Positions 7,356-15,265 of a stretch of DNA of 40,316 nucleotides are shown one piece after another (position 1 is the stretch's first letter; every line of letters begins with the position of its first letter). This stretch comes from UBA7867 sp964579205. Its GTDB lineage: Bacteria > Bacillota > Clostridia > Christensenellales > UBA1242. Both the position numbers and the translations under genes were made by a program. The notes beneath the pieces are model-generated. The model was not told where the DNA came from. It made no database searches and saw only the letters and a program-made list of their open reading frames with translations. The stretch covers positions 1 to 40,316 of the forward strand of contig CAZOFH010000009.1 in assembly GCA_964579205.1 (NCBI GenBank), given 5' to 3'.

Positions 7356-7721
7356 TCAGTAATTATCGGGCGAATAGACGACATATTTTCGATTTTTGTC
7401 ATTACTATTGACGCTTTCCGCAGACACAGGATTTAGGTTAGCCGCGTAGTTTTGCCGCTGCAGATTTTGCTCGCACGCGCTCGGATTGATTGGGTTTAGT
7501 TGCACCAAAATAGTGTCCAAGCCGATTTTGCAGATATACTGGTACGGAATGAACAAGTCCTCCTTGCTCTTGAAAAAACCGCCTCTGCCACCTGGGACAA
7601 TGACGCCAGAAATTTTGGCAGAATTTTGGTCAAAAATCAAGTCAACAATATGTCCCAACCGCCTGCCGTCAGTCAAATTTACCACCATTTTTGAGCGAAA
7701 TTCGCTGAAACTAATCTCCAT
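7356..7721 (-). CDS. ylmC: YlmC/YmxH-family PRC-barrel protein
   Basis: The 121-residue protein has a PRC-barrel-like fold in residues about 1-80 (SEFRSKMVVNLTDGRRLG, then FDQNSAKISGVIVPG and IPYQYICKIG). The C-terminal 40 residues are polar and low in complexity. YlmC/YmxH proteins are widespread in spore formers, and their exact biochemical role is not settled. In Bacillus subtilis ylmC lies just downstream of sigG, and the same order here supports the call. The ribosome site is weak. A candidate SigE-like -10 (CATATAAT, 7746-7753) lies upstream in the short gap after sigG, so it might be transcribed separately; that is tentative. Confidence 0.85.
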   Translation of the reverse strand: MEISFSEFRSKMVVNLTDGRRLGHIVDLIFDQNSAKISGVIVPGGRGGFFKSKEDLFIPYQYICKIGLDTILVQLNPINPSACEQNLQRQNYAANLNPVSAESVNSNDKNRKYVVYSPDNY

Positions 7722-7770
7722 GCAACCGAACCTACAATTTTTATTATTATATGAAGACGGGGTGAATAAA

Positions 7771-8544
7771 TTACATAAAATGCTTTTTGATGACTTTTAG
7801 AGCGGACTTTTCTAGCCGACTGACCTGAGCCTGACTGATGCCCACCTCTTCGCTCACCTCGATCTGGGTTTTGCCCAAGTAGTACCTCAGCACCAAAATC
7901 TTTTTCTCACGCGGAGCCAACTCGCTGAGAGCGTCCTTTATCGACACCGAATCGAGCCATTTTTCATCACAGACCTCGCCGTCCGAAATATAATCGCACA
8001 ACTCGCTCGCCTCCATATCGTCCGAATACATAGGCTCAGACAGGGACACGGGCTCACTGATGGCATCGAGCGCACACGCCACCTGCCGCATAGGGGTGTC
8101 CAAATCTTCTGCGATTTCGTCAATGGTAGGCTCCCGCTGCAATTCGCCGCCCAATCTCTCGCGGGCTTGGAGCGCGCGATAAGCGATATCCCGTAGCGAA
8201 CGACTCACCCGAATTGCGCTATTGTCACGCAAAAAGCGGCGGATTTCTCCGATAATCATCGGCACGGCATACGTGCTAAACCTGACATTGAGGTTGGTAT
8301 TGAAATTGTCAATGGCTTTTATCAGCCCGACGCACCCCACCTGAAAAAGGTCGTCCGCATTCTCCTTTCGGTTGCAAAACCGCTGCACCACGCTCAAAAC
8401 AAGGCGCATATTGCCCCAGATAAACAATTCTTTTGCGTTTTCGTCGCCCGCCTTTATCTTGGTCATCAAGTCAGCCATTTCCTGCGAACTAAACTTGGGC
8501 AACTCATTAGTATTAATGCCGCAAATCTCGACTTTGTTTGACAT
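7771..8544 (-). CDS. sigG: Forespore-specific RNA polymerase sigma factor G
   Basis: The start is placed at the ATG 8542-8544, because AAGGAGGG lies 4-5 bases before it; an upstream in-frame start has no such site. The 257-residue product begins MSNKVEICGINTNELP, the characteristic SigG N-terminus. Region 2 follows (NLRLVLSVVQRFCNR-type stretch, DLFQVGCVGLIKAIDNF, RFSTYAVPMIIGEIRRFLRD), then region 3 (RVSRSLRDIAYRALQ), then a region 4 helix-turn-helix (GKTQIEVSEEVGISQAQVSRLEKSA). SigG directs late forespore transcription after engulfment. The gene follows sigE with a 62-base gap containing a possible SigF/SigG-type promoter. Confidence 0.95.
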   Translation of the reverse strand: MSNKVEICGINTNELPKFSSQEMADLMTKIKAGDENAKELFIWGNMRLVLSVVQRFCNRKENADDLFQVGCVGLIKAIDNFNTNLNVRFSTYAVPMIIGEIRRFLRDNSAIRVSRSLRDIAYRALQARERLGGELQREPTIDEIAEDLDTPMRQVACALDAISEPVSLSEPMYSDDMEASELCDYISDGEVCDEKWLDSVSIKDALSELAPREKKILVLRYYLGKTQIEVSEEVGISQAQVSRLEKSALKVIKKHFM

Positions 8545-8574
8545 TACACCCTCCTTTTTGCAATAGTCAAACAA

Positions 8575-8603
8575 TAGTTTTGTCAAATGGAATGCTTTTA
8601 TAC
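8575..8603 (-). promoter_or_regulatory. Candidate SigF/SigG-type promoter of sigG
   Basis: GTATA (8599-8603) and CAAAACTA (8575-8582) are 16 bases apart on the minus strand. This is similar to forespore sigma promoter patterns, and sigG is known in Bacillus subtilis to have its own forespore promoter. The match is loose. Confidence 0.35.
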
Positions 8604-8606
8604 AGA

Positions 8607-9323
8607 CTAAATTAGTTTTGAAATGTCCTTTTTCATTTTATTCAAAATTTTCTTTTCAATCCGCGAGATATAACTCTGCGAAATATTTAGCGCATCGGCG
8701 ACTTGCTTTTGCGTTTTACCCTTTTCCCCGCGCAACCCGAAACGCATACACACGATTTTTTGCTCGCGTTCGTTCAGTTTGTCCAAAACTTGATAAATCA
8801 TATCCTTTTCCGCGCTAATCTCGATATTTTTGTAGACTTCGTCCGCGTCCACGCCAATTATATCGCACAGCAACAACTCATTGCCATCGCTATCAAAAGA
8901 CAGCGGCGCCTCGAGCGAAGTCTCTTTGCGCTGCTTTGAAATTTTTCGCAAATGCATCAAAATTTCGTTCTCGATACACCGCGAGGCATAAGTGGCGAGT
9001 TTGATTTTTTTGTCCATTTTGAATGTATTGATTGCCTTGATTAGCCCAATCGAGCCGACCGAAATCAAATCTTCTAGTTCTACCCCGGTATTCTCAAATT
9101 TTTTGGCAATGTACACCACCAAGCGCAAGTTCCTCTCGATGAGTTCATTCTTTGCTGCTACGTCCCCGTTTTGCAAACGCACCAAATATGCCTGCTCCTC
9201 CTCTCCCTCGAGCGGGTTGGGCAAAGCCTCGTTGCTACACAAAAACAGCAGCATTTGCGAGTTGACATGATCTCGATTTAGCCCCATTTTGTCTATCAAA
9301 AACTTTTTTAATTTTTCAAACAT
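8607..9323 (-). CDS. sigE: Mother-cell sigma factor E precursor
   Basis: The start is the ATG 9321-9323, with GGAGG 6 bases upstream, 1 base after the spoIIGA stop; a longer open frame upstream only shadows spoIIGA. The 238-residue protein has an N-terminal pro-sequence (MFEKLKKFLIDKMGLNR, amphipathic and basic). It then has SNEALPNPLEGEEE, which matches the SEALPPPL segment after the pro-peptide of the Bacillus protein. Sigma region 2 (NLRLVVYIAKKFENTG, DLISVGSIGLIKAI, KLATYASRCIENEILMHLR) and region 4 (GKTQKQVADALNISQSYISRIEK) are complete. SigE drives early mother-cell gene expression once the pro-sequence is cut by SpoIIGA, encoded just upstream. The ribosome site lies inside the end of spoIIGA, which suggests translational coupling. 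Confidence 0.96.
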   Translation of the reverse strand: MFEKLKKFLIDKMGLNRDHVNSQMLLFLCSNEALPNPLEGEEEQAYLVRLQNGDVAAKNELIERNLRLVVYIAKKFENTGVELEDLISVGSIGLIKAINTFKMDKKIKLATYASRCIENEILMHLRKISKQRKETSLEAPLSFDSDGNELLLCDIIGVDADEVYKNIEISAEKDMIYQVLDKLNEREQKIVCMRFGLRGEKGKTQKQVADALNISQSYISRIEKKILNKMKKDISKLI

Positions 9324-9324
9324 T

Positions 9325-10149
9325 TCACACCTCCAACAAATCTTTACTAATAATCGCCTCGCATTTGCCATATCGAATTTTGCCCAGTGCGACACCCAGT
9401 GCCCCGTCCTTTTGCACCCCAAGGATGCTGACCTTGCAGTCGAACACGCGAATTTTGTAATCGCCGCCCATACTGGACACAAGCAAATCCTCACAGTTGG
9501 GCAAAAAACTCTGCTTCCCGCGCATTATCTCTATTCGCTCGAATGGCGAAAACCATTTTTTGAGCGTCTCCTCATTCACGACAATGACCGATTTGCCTTG
9601 ACTCGTGCGCAGAATATTGCCCGAATCGACAAAGCCCAAGACCTTGGCTGATTTTTCGTTGATGCCGATTTCGATTTCGCAAGTCGTTTCGACATATTTC
9701 CTTTTATCAAAAACCGACTTTATCAATCGGACAGCAAACACGCAGAATACAATTCCGCTGACAAAAATCGCCCCGAGCGGCAGGCTGGACACATAGCCTA
9801 TATACATAGAATCGTACACGCTAATGCCCAAAAAATTGAACACCGCAATCAAGGCGCCGCCAAAAGCGAAAGTCAGCATCACCAACAAGACAAATTTGAC
9901 CAGCATCTTTTTTACAGTGAAATTCAGCATAAAAGCCATCACCATCGCCACTGCCAATTTTATACATATAGCCCAGACTCCCCCGACCGCAATCAATGGG
10001 GACAGCACGGCAAAACCAGCGCCAAACGCACTCGCCAACACTAGCCCAAGTTTGTTGAGCGGTTGTTTGATAATTTTGTTTGTCAGATACAATAGCATTG
10101 CATCAATCAAAAAATTGTCGAGCAACACATATTCAATGATTATTTGCAT
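9325..10149 (-). CDS. spoIIGA: Sporulation sigma-E factor-processing peptidase
   Basis: SpoIIGA is the membrane aspartic protease that matures pro-SigE in the mother cell. The start is set at the ATG 10147-10149, which follows GGGGG by 4 bases; the longer frame has no ribosome site. The 274-residue product has about five hydrophobic segments in residues 1-145 and a soluble C-terminal domain. The catalytic motif is seen as GFVDSGNILR, with the Asp at about residue 175 (the family has DTGN or DSGN). A TATAAT lies upstream (about 10169-10174) without a consensus -35 at 17 bases. That would fit an activator-dependent promoter such as the Spo0A-controlled spoIIG promoter, but I see no clear Spo0A box. 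Confidence 0.93.
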   Translation of the reverse strand: MQIIIEYVLLDNFLIDAMLLYLTNKIIKQPLNKLGLVLASAFGAGFAVLSPLIAVGGVWAICIKLAVAMVMAFMLNFTVKKMLVKFVLLVMLTFAFGGALIAVFNFLGISVYDSMYIGYVSSLPLGAIFVSGIVFCVFAVRLIKSVFDKRKYVETTCEIEIGINEKSAKVLGFVDSGNILRTSQGKSVIVVNEETLKKWFSPFERIEIMRGKQSFLPNCEDLLVSSMGGDYKIRVFDCKVSILGVQKDGALGVALGKIRYGKCEAIISKDLLEV

Positions 10150-10202
10150 TTCGCCCCCAACTACAATATAATTATAACTGGAAACTCGCAAAATTGCAGA
10201 TA

Positions 10203-10241
10203 AAAAGAAAAGATATATTGCACGAAATAGGCAATATATCT
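10203..10241 (-). terminator. Terminator of the 77-residue membrane-protein gene
   Basis: AGATATATTGC (complement at 10231-10241) and GCAATATATCT (complement at 10211-10221) form a perfect 11-base-pair stem with a 9-base loop. The minus strand then reads TTTCTTTTT. It lies 17 bases past the stop codon. Confidence 0.85.
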
Positions 10242-10257
10242 CTATATTTTGTCATTT

Positions 10258-10491
10258 TTACTTGATTACCATAACCACAAGGGCGGCTACGATAAAGACT
10301 AAACCGATCACTTTGATAGTGACCATAATGCTGTCACTGCTAGAAATCTCATTCGTCTTGCGTGATGCGCAAGCAATCCTGCGCGCCAAGCACGCCAAAG
10401 CAATACCTATCGCACACAAAACGATACCGATAATAACATTCGGCTGAGACAATCTCTCTATCAAAGTCTGTGCTAGCAAACCATAAATCAT
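10258..10491 (-). CDS. Small two-helix membrane protein, unknown
   Basis: The 77-residue product has a hydrophobic helix at about 17-36 (VIIGIVLCAIGIALACLA) and another at about 55-76 (IKVIGLVFIVAALVVMVI). They are joined by a polar basic-then-Ser-rich loop (RRIACASRKTNEISSSDS). I do not recognise the family. It is probably a real gene: it has an AGGGG ribosome site, a near-consensus promoter with 17-base spacing, and its own terminator, making a clean monocistronic unit between pgsA and spoIIGA. Confidence 0.72.
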   Translation of the reverse strand: MIYGLLAQTLIERLSQPNVIIGIVLCAIGIALACLARRIACASRKTNEISSSDSIMVTIKVIGLVFIVAALVVMVIK

Positions 10492-10523
10492 TTTGTTATC
10501 CCCTTTTTACTCTTCTACGCTCG

Positions 10524-10552
10524 ATTATACACCAAAAATGCAAAAAAGTCAA
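10524..10552 (-). promoter_or_regulatory. SigA-type promoter of the 77-residue membrane-protein gene
   Basis: TTGACT (10547-10552) and TATAAT (10524-10529) are 17 bases apart on the minus strand, about 33 bases before the ATG. Confidence 0.8.
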
Positions 10553-10587
10553 TATATGTTGCGCATTTTATTTGTCCAAATCGCCAT

Positions 10588-10611
10588 TCTATGCTATTTA
10601 TGCAGCATAGA
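10588..10611 (-). terminator. Hairpin after pgsA, weak terminator candidate
   Basis: TCTATGCT and AGCATAGA form an 8-base-pair stem with an 8-base loop, 26 bases past the pgsA stop. It has no T-run, so it may be an RNA-stabilising end or part of another element. Confidence 0.35.
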
Positions 10612-10636
10612 GGTAGGCTAGACTGAATTTTGCTGA

Positions 10637-11326
10637 TTATTTTGTCTCGCTTTCAGCGCCCACATCTTCTTGCTTTGCGGCTTCTGTAAATTTTTTATCT
10701 ATATCAGCGGCAGTTTTGTTTCCCTCGGTACTTGTGGCAGATTTTGCCTGCTCTACCTCAGTGGCGCTCTCGACTTTTTTTGACTTGTCTCCCAAAAACA
10801 CCCTCTTGTAATTGAGGACAATGTAAACGATAAGGCTACCAATAATAATGATGAGACCAACATACAACACATACAAGTTCCAAGGGTTCAGCGACCCATT
10901 AAAGAAGCACATCAACAAGCCTATCGTCATAATAAATGTCCCGATTTTACCGAAAATGTTGCTAGGGATAGTGATTTTTCGTCTAAACAAGCACGCACCA
11001 GTGATGATCATCCCTAGGTCAAGAAAAATCAAGACTGATACTAGCCAAATAGGCAAAATCCCGTCTATAGCAAAAGCCACCAAGGTAGAAATCTTGAGCA
11101 ACTTGTCAGCCAGCGGGTCTAATACGACGCCATATTGAGTGATTTGATGAGTAGAGCGCGCGATAATACCGTCTAGCATATCAGTCAGACTAGCGACCAA
11201 AAATATAATCATTGCCGCGAGGTGATCTTTTCCGGGGATCAAGAAAAAGCACAGCAGCATTACAGGCACGAGAAACAATCTCAACAGAGTCAACGCATTG
11301 GGTACATTCCAAAATTTATCTTTCAT
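10637..11326 (-). CDS. pgsA: CDP-diacylglycerol-glycerol-3-phosphate 3-phosphatidyltransferase
   Basis: PgsA makes phosphatidylglycerol phosphate from CDP-diacylglycerol and glycerol 3-phosphate at the inner face of the membrane, the committed step to phosphatidylglycerol. The CDP-alcohol transferase signature is complete: D49-x2-D52-G53-x2-A56-R57, then G66-x3-D70-x3-D74. About five or six hydrophobic segments span residues 10-180. The last 45 residues are a charged tail (Lys, Glu, Thr, Ala) beyond the usual family end near 180-190. The ribosome site is weak (GGACGG). It has its own promoter and diverges from the ABC lipoprotein gene. Confidence 0.9.
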   Translation of the reverse strand: MKDKFWNVPNALTLLRLFLVPVMLLCFFLIPGKDHLAAMIIFLVASLTDMLDGIIARSTHQITQYGVVLDPLADKLLKISTLVAFAIDGILPIWLVSVLIFLDLGMIITGACLFRRKITIPSNIFGKIGTFIMTIGLLMCFFNGSLNPWNLYVLYVGLIIIIGSLIVYIVLNYKRVFLGDKSKKVESATEVEQAKSATSTEGNKTAADIDKKFTEAAKQEDVGAESETK

Positions 11327-11355
11327 ATTTACCGTCCAAAATTATTTATACAGTA

Positions 11356-11384
11356 ATTATATCAATAAATGGCGAAAATAACAA
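11356..11384 (-). promoter_or_regulatory. SigA-type promoter of pgsA
   Basis: TTGTTA (11379-11384) and TATAAT (11356-11361) are 17 bases apart on the minus strand, about 30 bases before the pgsA ATG. Confidence 0.7.
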
Positions 11385-11446
11385 ATATTTAACAAAAAAA
11401 ATCCAAAATGAATATAAATAATCTAAATGTCTAACAAGGAGGATTT

Positions 11447-12460
11447 ATGAAAAAATTAGCATTTATGCTGGCAGTCTTGATGCTCCCCGTGATGAGCATA
11501 TGTTTTGCAGGATGTAGCGCGACTGACGGCAACAAGATAGTTTTGAGCGAAGTAACGCATAGCATTTTTTACGCCCCACTCTATCTAGCAATAAATAATG
11601 ACTATTTTGCCGATGAAGGACTAGACGTCGAACTCATCAACGGCAATGGCAGCAACAATGTGATGACCTCAATCATCTCAGGTCAAGCGACCATTGGTCT
11701 CGCTGGGCCAGAAACTGCTGTATACACCGCACAACAAAGCAAGGACGGCAAATCGCCAAAAGTTTTTGGCGGGTTGACCGCCTGTGACGGCTCTTTTTTG
11801 ATAGGTAGGACGGCGGACCCTGATTTTGATATTCAAGATTTGCGCGGCAAAACTATCATCGCTGGACGCCGTGGCGGTATGCCTGCGATGACACTAGAAT
11901 ACGCGCTCAAGCAGCAAGGGCTAATCGCGGGGCGAGACTATACTCTCAACCTCGACTACGATTTTGGAATGGTGGCGACCGTTTTTGAATCGGGTATCGG
12001 CGACTACTGCACAATGTTTGAACCTGTCGCGAGTGATTATCAAACGGCAGGCAAAGGAGCAATCGTCGCATCTATCGGAGCATTGGGCGGCAATGTGCCA
12101 TACACAGGTTTTATCGCGACTCAAGACTTTTTGACCAACAATTCACTCCGCGCTGAGCAATTCTTGCGCGCGGTGTATCGTGGCTATCTGTATCTAATGA
12201 ACGCTGATATTGACGATGTCGCCAACGCACTCTCACCTAGTTTTGCTGGCACCAGCACGGCTAGTATCAAGTCGGCTATAGAAAACTACAAATCTCTCAA
12301 CGCATTTGCCGAAACGCCAGTAATTGACCAAGAGGACTACGAGCGTCTGTGCAATATTATTAGGAGCGCAGGCGAACTGAGTGGCTCGGTCGATTTTGAC
12401 AAAGTCATAGACAACACCATTGCCAACAAGGTGGTAAACTATTTTAGTTACGCAGCCTAA
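11447..12460 (+). CDS. ABC importer substrate-binding lipoprotein, NitT/TauT (NMT1-like) family
   Basis: The 337-residue protein has a lipoprotein signal peptide with lipobox FAGC and Cys at residue 23, so it should be attached to the outer face of the membrane. The mature part starts like NMT1/ThiY/SsuA-type binding proteins: IFYAPLYLAINNDYFADEGLDVEL, followed by the segments SGQATIGLAGPE and DLRGKTIIAGRRGGMP. It presumably delivers a small organic ligand to the permease and ATPase encoded next. The substrate cannot be told: candidates in this family are thiamine pyrimidine precursors, sulfonates and nitrate, and no TPP riboswitch is visible upstream. The start has a strong AAGGAGG site 6 bases away. 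A terminator follows the gene, so it may be made in excess over the rest of the importer. Confidence 0.88.
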   Translation: MKKLAFMLAVLMLPVMSICFAGCSATDGNKIVLSEVTHSIFYAPLYLAINNDYFADEGLDVELINGNGSNNVMTSIISGQATIGLAGPETAVYTAQQSKDGKSPKVFGGLTACDGSFLIGRTADPDFDIQDLRGKTIIAGRRGGMPAMTLEYALKQQGLIAGRDYTLNLDYDFGMVATVFESGIGDYCTMFEPVASDYQTAGKGAIVASIGALGGNVPYTGFIATQDFLTNNSLRAEQFLRAVYRGYLYLMNADIDDVANALSPSFAGTSTASIKSAIENYKSLNAFAETPVIDQEDYERLCNIIRSAGELSGSVDFDKVIDNTIANKVVNYFSYAA

Positions 12461-12467
12461 GCACACA

Positions 12468-12494
12468 AATACTCTCCTTTGGGGGGTATTTTTT
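12468..12494 (+). terminator. Terminator after the binding-protein gene
   Basis: AATACTCTCC and GGGGGGTATT form a 10-base-pair stem (two G-T pairs) with a TTT loop, followed by TTTTT. It lies between the binding protein and the ATPase gene of the same importer, so it may act as a partial stop. Confidence 0.75.
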
Positions 12495-12518
12495 GTAACA
12501 TTTTCGACAAATTCACAA

Positions 12519-12524
12519 TATAAT
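12519..12524 (+). promoter_or_regulatory. Candidate -10 box before the ABC ATPase gene
   Basis: A TATAAT lies 31 bases before the ATPase start codon, after the internal terminator. I see no convincing -35 at 17 bases. Confidence 0.35.
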
Positions 12525-12554
12525 GGCAGTGTAAACCATAACAAAGGGCAACAA

Positions 12555-13310
12555 ATGGAACACTTATTATCAATTAATAATTTATCTTATAATTATCACA
12601 CACTGAGAGATGAGACTTTGGCAATAAAGTCTATCAATATGTTTGCTGATGACCGCGAATTCATCTCAATCGTCGGACCTAGCGGCTGCGGTAAAACTAC
12701 TCTACTGTCCCTGATAGCAGGAATTCTCACCCCTAGCGAGGGGGAAATTTTGCTCGGCGGAACGCCACTATCAGACAAAAAGCACAAGATAGGCTATATG
12801 TTCCAACGCGACCACTTGTTTGAATGGCGGACAGTACTGCAAAATGTCAAACTAGGGCTAGAAATCCGAAAAGATAAAAATCCAGACAATATCGCTTATG
12901 CAGATGAATTGCTCCAAAAATATGGTTTACAAGACTTTAAGGATAAATATCCTGCCCACCTAAGCGGAGGTATGCGGCAAAGAGTGGCGCTCATACGCAC
13001 TCTGGCCATTCGTCCTGAGATACTGCTCCTCGACGAACCTTTCGGCGCTCTGGACTATCAAACCAAACGCATCGTCATCCAAGATGTCAACGATATCATT
13101 ACACGCGAGCAAAAGACTAGCATCTTGGTCACCCATGACCTAAACGAAGCGGTCAGTTTGTCAGACAGAATTATCGTATTATCAAAACGCCCATGTGAGG
13201 TCAAAAAAGTCTTTTTATCCAGCCTGCGTAGTATACCTTTGATTGAGGACAGAAAAAATACGCAAGAATACAAAGATTTGATAGATAAAATATGGAAGGA
13301 GTTAGTCTAA
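12555..13310 (+). CDS. ABC importer ATP-binding protein, NitT/TauT type
   Basis: The 251-residue protein is the cytoplasmic ATPase of the importer. It shows Walker A GPSGCGKTT (about 41-49), a Q-loop in MFQRDHLFEWRTV, the signature LSGGMRQR, Walker B ILLLDEPFGALD, and the H-loop VTHDLNEA. The length and the closing VKKVF region match SsuB/TauB/ThiZ-like proteins. Translation starts after AGGG. The permease gene follows after 6 bases. Confidence 0.95.
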   Translation: MEHLLSINNLSYNYHTLRDETLAIKSINMFADDREFISIVGPSGCGKTTLLSLIAGILTPSEGEILLGGTPLSDKKHKIGYMFQRDHLFEWRTVLQNVKLGLEIRKDKNPDNIAYADELLQKYGLQDFKDKYPAHLSGGMRQRVALIRTLAIRPEILLLDEPFGALDYQTKRIVIQDVNDIITREQKTSILVTHDLNEAVSLSDRIIVLSKRPCEVKKVFLSSLRSIPLIEDRKNTQEYKDLIDKIWKELV

Positions 13311-13316
13311 AATCAA

Positions 13317-14123
13317 GTGAAACAAATCAATTATTCAAAAGAGCACGCAAAATTCCTAGCCCGTCACAAACGCCAAAAAATCTTTATCCTGAGCACGCAA
13401 ATTGGTCTCTTGGTACTATTCCTTGGATTGTGGGAACTGCTCGCTCAACTTGACTTGATTAACACTCTGATCTTCTCTAGCCCCAGCCGCATCGCTATCA
13501 CAATAGGCGACCTCTATTCGTCTGGCGAATTATTCTATCATATAGGTATCACCCTGTACGAAACACTCTTGGGATTCGCTATCTCTACAATTTTGGGCGT
13601 CACTATAGCCATACTTTTGTGGTGGAGCGAAACACTGCGTCATATTTTGGACCCGTACATCGTAGTGCTAAACTCCCTCCCAAAAATCGCTCTAGGACCT
13701 ATGATAATAATATGGTTTGGCGCGGGTATGCAGAGCATCATCGTCATCTGTATCCTCATCACCATTATAATTACAATTATTAGTATGCTCAATGCCTTTC
13801 GTAATTGCGATCAAGATAAAATACTCTTGATGCGGTCTATGGGGGCAAACAAACTACAAATCCTATTCAAACTCATACTCCCTCACTCACTCCCGCAATT
13901 CATCTCCGTGCTCAAGATAAGCATCGGAATGAGTTGGGTAGGCTCGATAATGGGCGAGTACCTCATCAGCAGCGCAGGACTAGGATATCTAATAGTATAT
14001 GGCAGTCAAGTATTCAAACTCGATTTGGTTATGGCGAGCACCCTAATACTGTGCGTATTGGCTAGCCTAATGTATGTAATCGTAAATTATATAGAAAAGC
14101 TTGTCAACAAAAAACGCAACTAA
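13317..14123 (+). CDS. ABC importer permease, NitT/TauT type
   Basis: The 268-residue protein has about six membrane segments (first at about 25-45). It also has the EAA-type cytoplasmic loop that docks to the ATPase, seen as RSMGANKLQILFKLILPHSLPQF. It belongs to the SsuC/TauC/ThiX family. The start is GTG at 13317-13319. The only purine-rich site (AAGGAG) is about 15 bases away, inside the end of the ATPase gene, so initiation may depend on coupling to the upstream gene. Confidence 0.92.
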   Translation: MKQINYSKEHAKFLARHKRQKIFILSTQIGLLVLFLGLWELLAQLDLINTLIFSSPSRIAITIGDLYSSGELFYHIGITLYETLLGFAISTILGVTIAILLWWSETLRHILDPYIVVLNSLPKIALGPMIIIWFGAGMQSIIVICILITIIITIISMLNAFRNCDQDKILLMRSMGANKLQILFKLILPHSLPQFISVLKISIGMSWVGSIMGEYLISSAGLGYLIVYGSQVFKLDLVMASTLILCVLASLMYVIVNYIEKLVNKKRN

Positions 14124-14180
14124 AGCCATATTCTACCTCATTCCCTCTCAAATACGATCGGCAAAATGCTGGTCGTTTTT

Positions 14181-14924
14181 TTATGGAATCACTCTCCTCC
14201 CTCGAATTTTCTCTAACATCCTCCGCTCAATAGAGTCTAGCAAGTGTGAGCAATAAAAACTGAAATACCCATCTTTGTTCATTACTATGTGGTCCAAAAA
14301 TGTGATACCTCGCATCTTGCAAAAAGCAAAAACTTTTTCCGTTGTAGAGATATCTTCGATAGATGGATAAAATGAGCCATCGGGATGATTGTGCGAAATT
14401 ATAATCATACTGCCCTTGTGGAGTCTAGTGAGTTCGGCGATTTTATCCAAATCGACCGAAACATTGTTGATAGTGCCTTGACTCAAAATCGAGTAGTGCG
14501 TCACCTGACGGCGGTGATTGAGAACTAGCAGCACAAAAATCTCCGTCTCAGCATCGCTATATAGTTGATGCAAAAATTGAGTAATCGCAGAGAAATTCAC
14601 CAGTTTGTCCTCAATTTTGTTTTCCAAATGATATTTTGAAAACAAGAAAAGTTTGCACAAGCATAATAGTTTTTCTGCCACCGCGCTACCAACACCTTCG
14701 ATTTCGATTAGTTTATCATAAGATGCCAACCTACAAAACTTATTAAAACTACCGAATTTGTCTAAAATGCGCTTTGCAATTTCGTTGGTATCGCCTCGGC
14801 GCATAGGACATTGCAAGAGCATCTCCATTGCTAATTCTTCTGTAATTTGATGGATATCAGTCTGCTGCACGCGAGTGCGTACTCTACCATAATGCCCTAA
14901 ATGTAATTTTGGATCTTTCTTCAT
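14181..14924 (-). CDS. radC: RadC-family JAB/MPN-domain protein
   Basis: The 247-residue protein has an N-terminal helix-hairpin-helix part (KLIEIEGVGSAVAEKL, about 71-86) and a C-terminal RadC JAB/MPN domain. The metal-binding motif is complete: H178-x-H180-x7-S188-x2-D191 in SHNHPDGSFYPSIED. RadC proteins are common in bacteria. The original DNA-repair role has been questioned and the true function is unclear. The gene has its own promoter and no operon partner. Confidence 0.92.
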   Translation of the reverse strand: MKKDPKLHLGHYGRVRTRVQQTDIHQITEELAMEMLLQCPMRRGDTNEIAKRILDKFGSFNKFCRLASYDKLIEIEGVGSAVAEKLLCLCKLFLFSKYHLENKIEDKLVNFSAITQFLHQLYSDAETEIFVLLVLNHRRQVTHYSILSQGTINNVSVDLDKIAELTRLHKGSMIIISHNHPDGSFYPSIEDISTTEKVFAFCKMRGITFLDHIVMNKDGYFSFYCSHLLDSIERRMLEKIRGRRVIP

Positions 14925-14982
14925 CGGCTATTCCTTAGTTGTAAAAATATAATTAAAAAAAATGTTCTACCTATTTCTTTCT

Positions 14983-15010
14983 ATTATACCACAAATTTTC
15001 AAAAACGCAA
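14983..15010 (-). promoter_or_regulatory. SigA-type promoter of radC
   Basis: TTGCGT (15005-15010) and TATAAT (14983-14988) are 16 bases apart on the minus strand, about 58 bases before the radC ATG. Confidence 0.6.
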
Positions 15011-15045
15011 CAATTTTTCTAAAAGTTTTTTAAAAAATTTTTTTC

Positions 15046-15086
15046 AACAAAAAAACGCGGTCTTTTACTCAAAAACACGCGTTTTA
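15046..15086 (-). terminator. Terminator of the spoU-yebC transcript
   Basis: AAAACGCG (15052-15059) pairs with CGCGTTTT (15078-15085). The pairing continues inward through GT/AC and TTTT/AAAA with one mismatch. On the minus strand a run of seven T residues follows. It is about 180 bases past the yebC stop. Confidence 0.8.
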
Positions 15087-15265
15087 TCACATATTGCTTT
15101 TACACCGTACCCTACGTTATCGCTATAGGATTACACAACTTCCTCTCTTGCATTTCTCAGACGTTTTGTTGTGAGGATACCACAAAGCAAACCAAGAAGC
15201 TTGCGCGCTTTGTGGTGTGATCGTTCAAAACTCTGACGAGAGTAATCCCGCACTGTCGTTCGGGA
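15087..15265 (-). other. Structured region after yebC, no gene seen
   Basis: This 179-base stretch between the yebC stop and its terminator has nested inverted repeats. ACCACAAAGC (15179-15188) pairs with GCTTTGTGGT (about 15206-15215), enclosed by TCAG/CTGA and TTTTG/CAAAA segments. A hairpin of GAGTAATCCCG with CGGGATTACTC overlaps the last codons of yebC. It may be a long structured 3' untranslated region or a small RNA. No open frame with a ribosome site was seen. Confidence 0.5.

Noticed and set aside
11385..11446. TPP riboswitch before the NMT1-like binding protein
   Set aside because: The gap is only about 60 bases and contains no CTGAGA-type motif, so the thiamine link is not supported.
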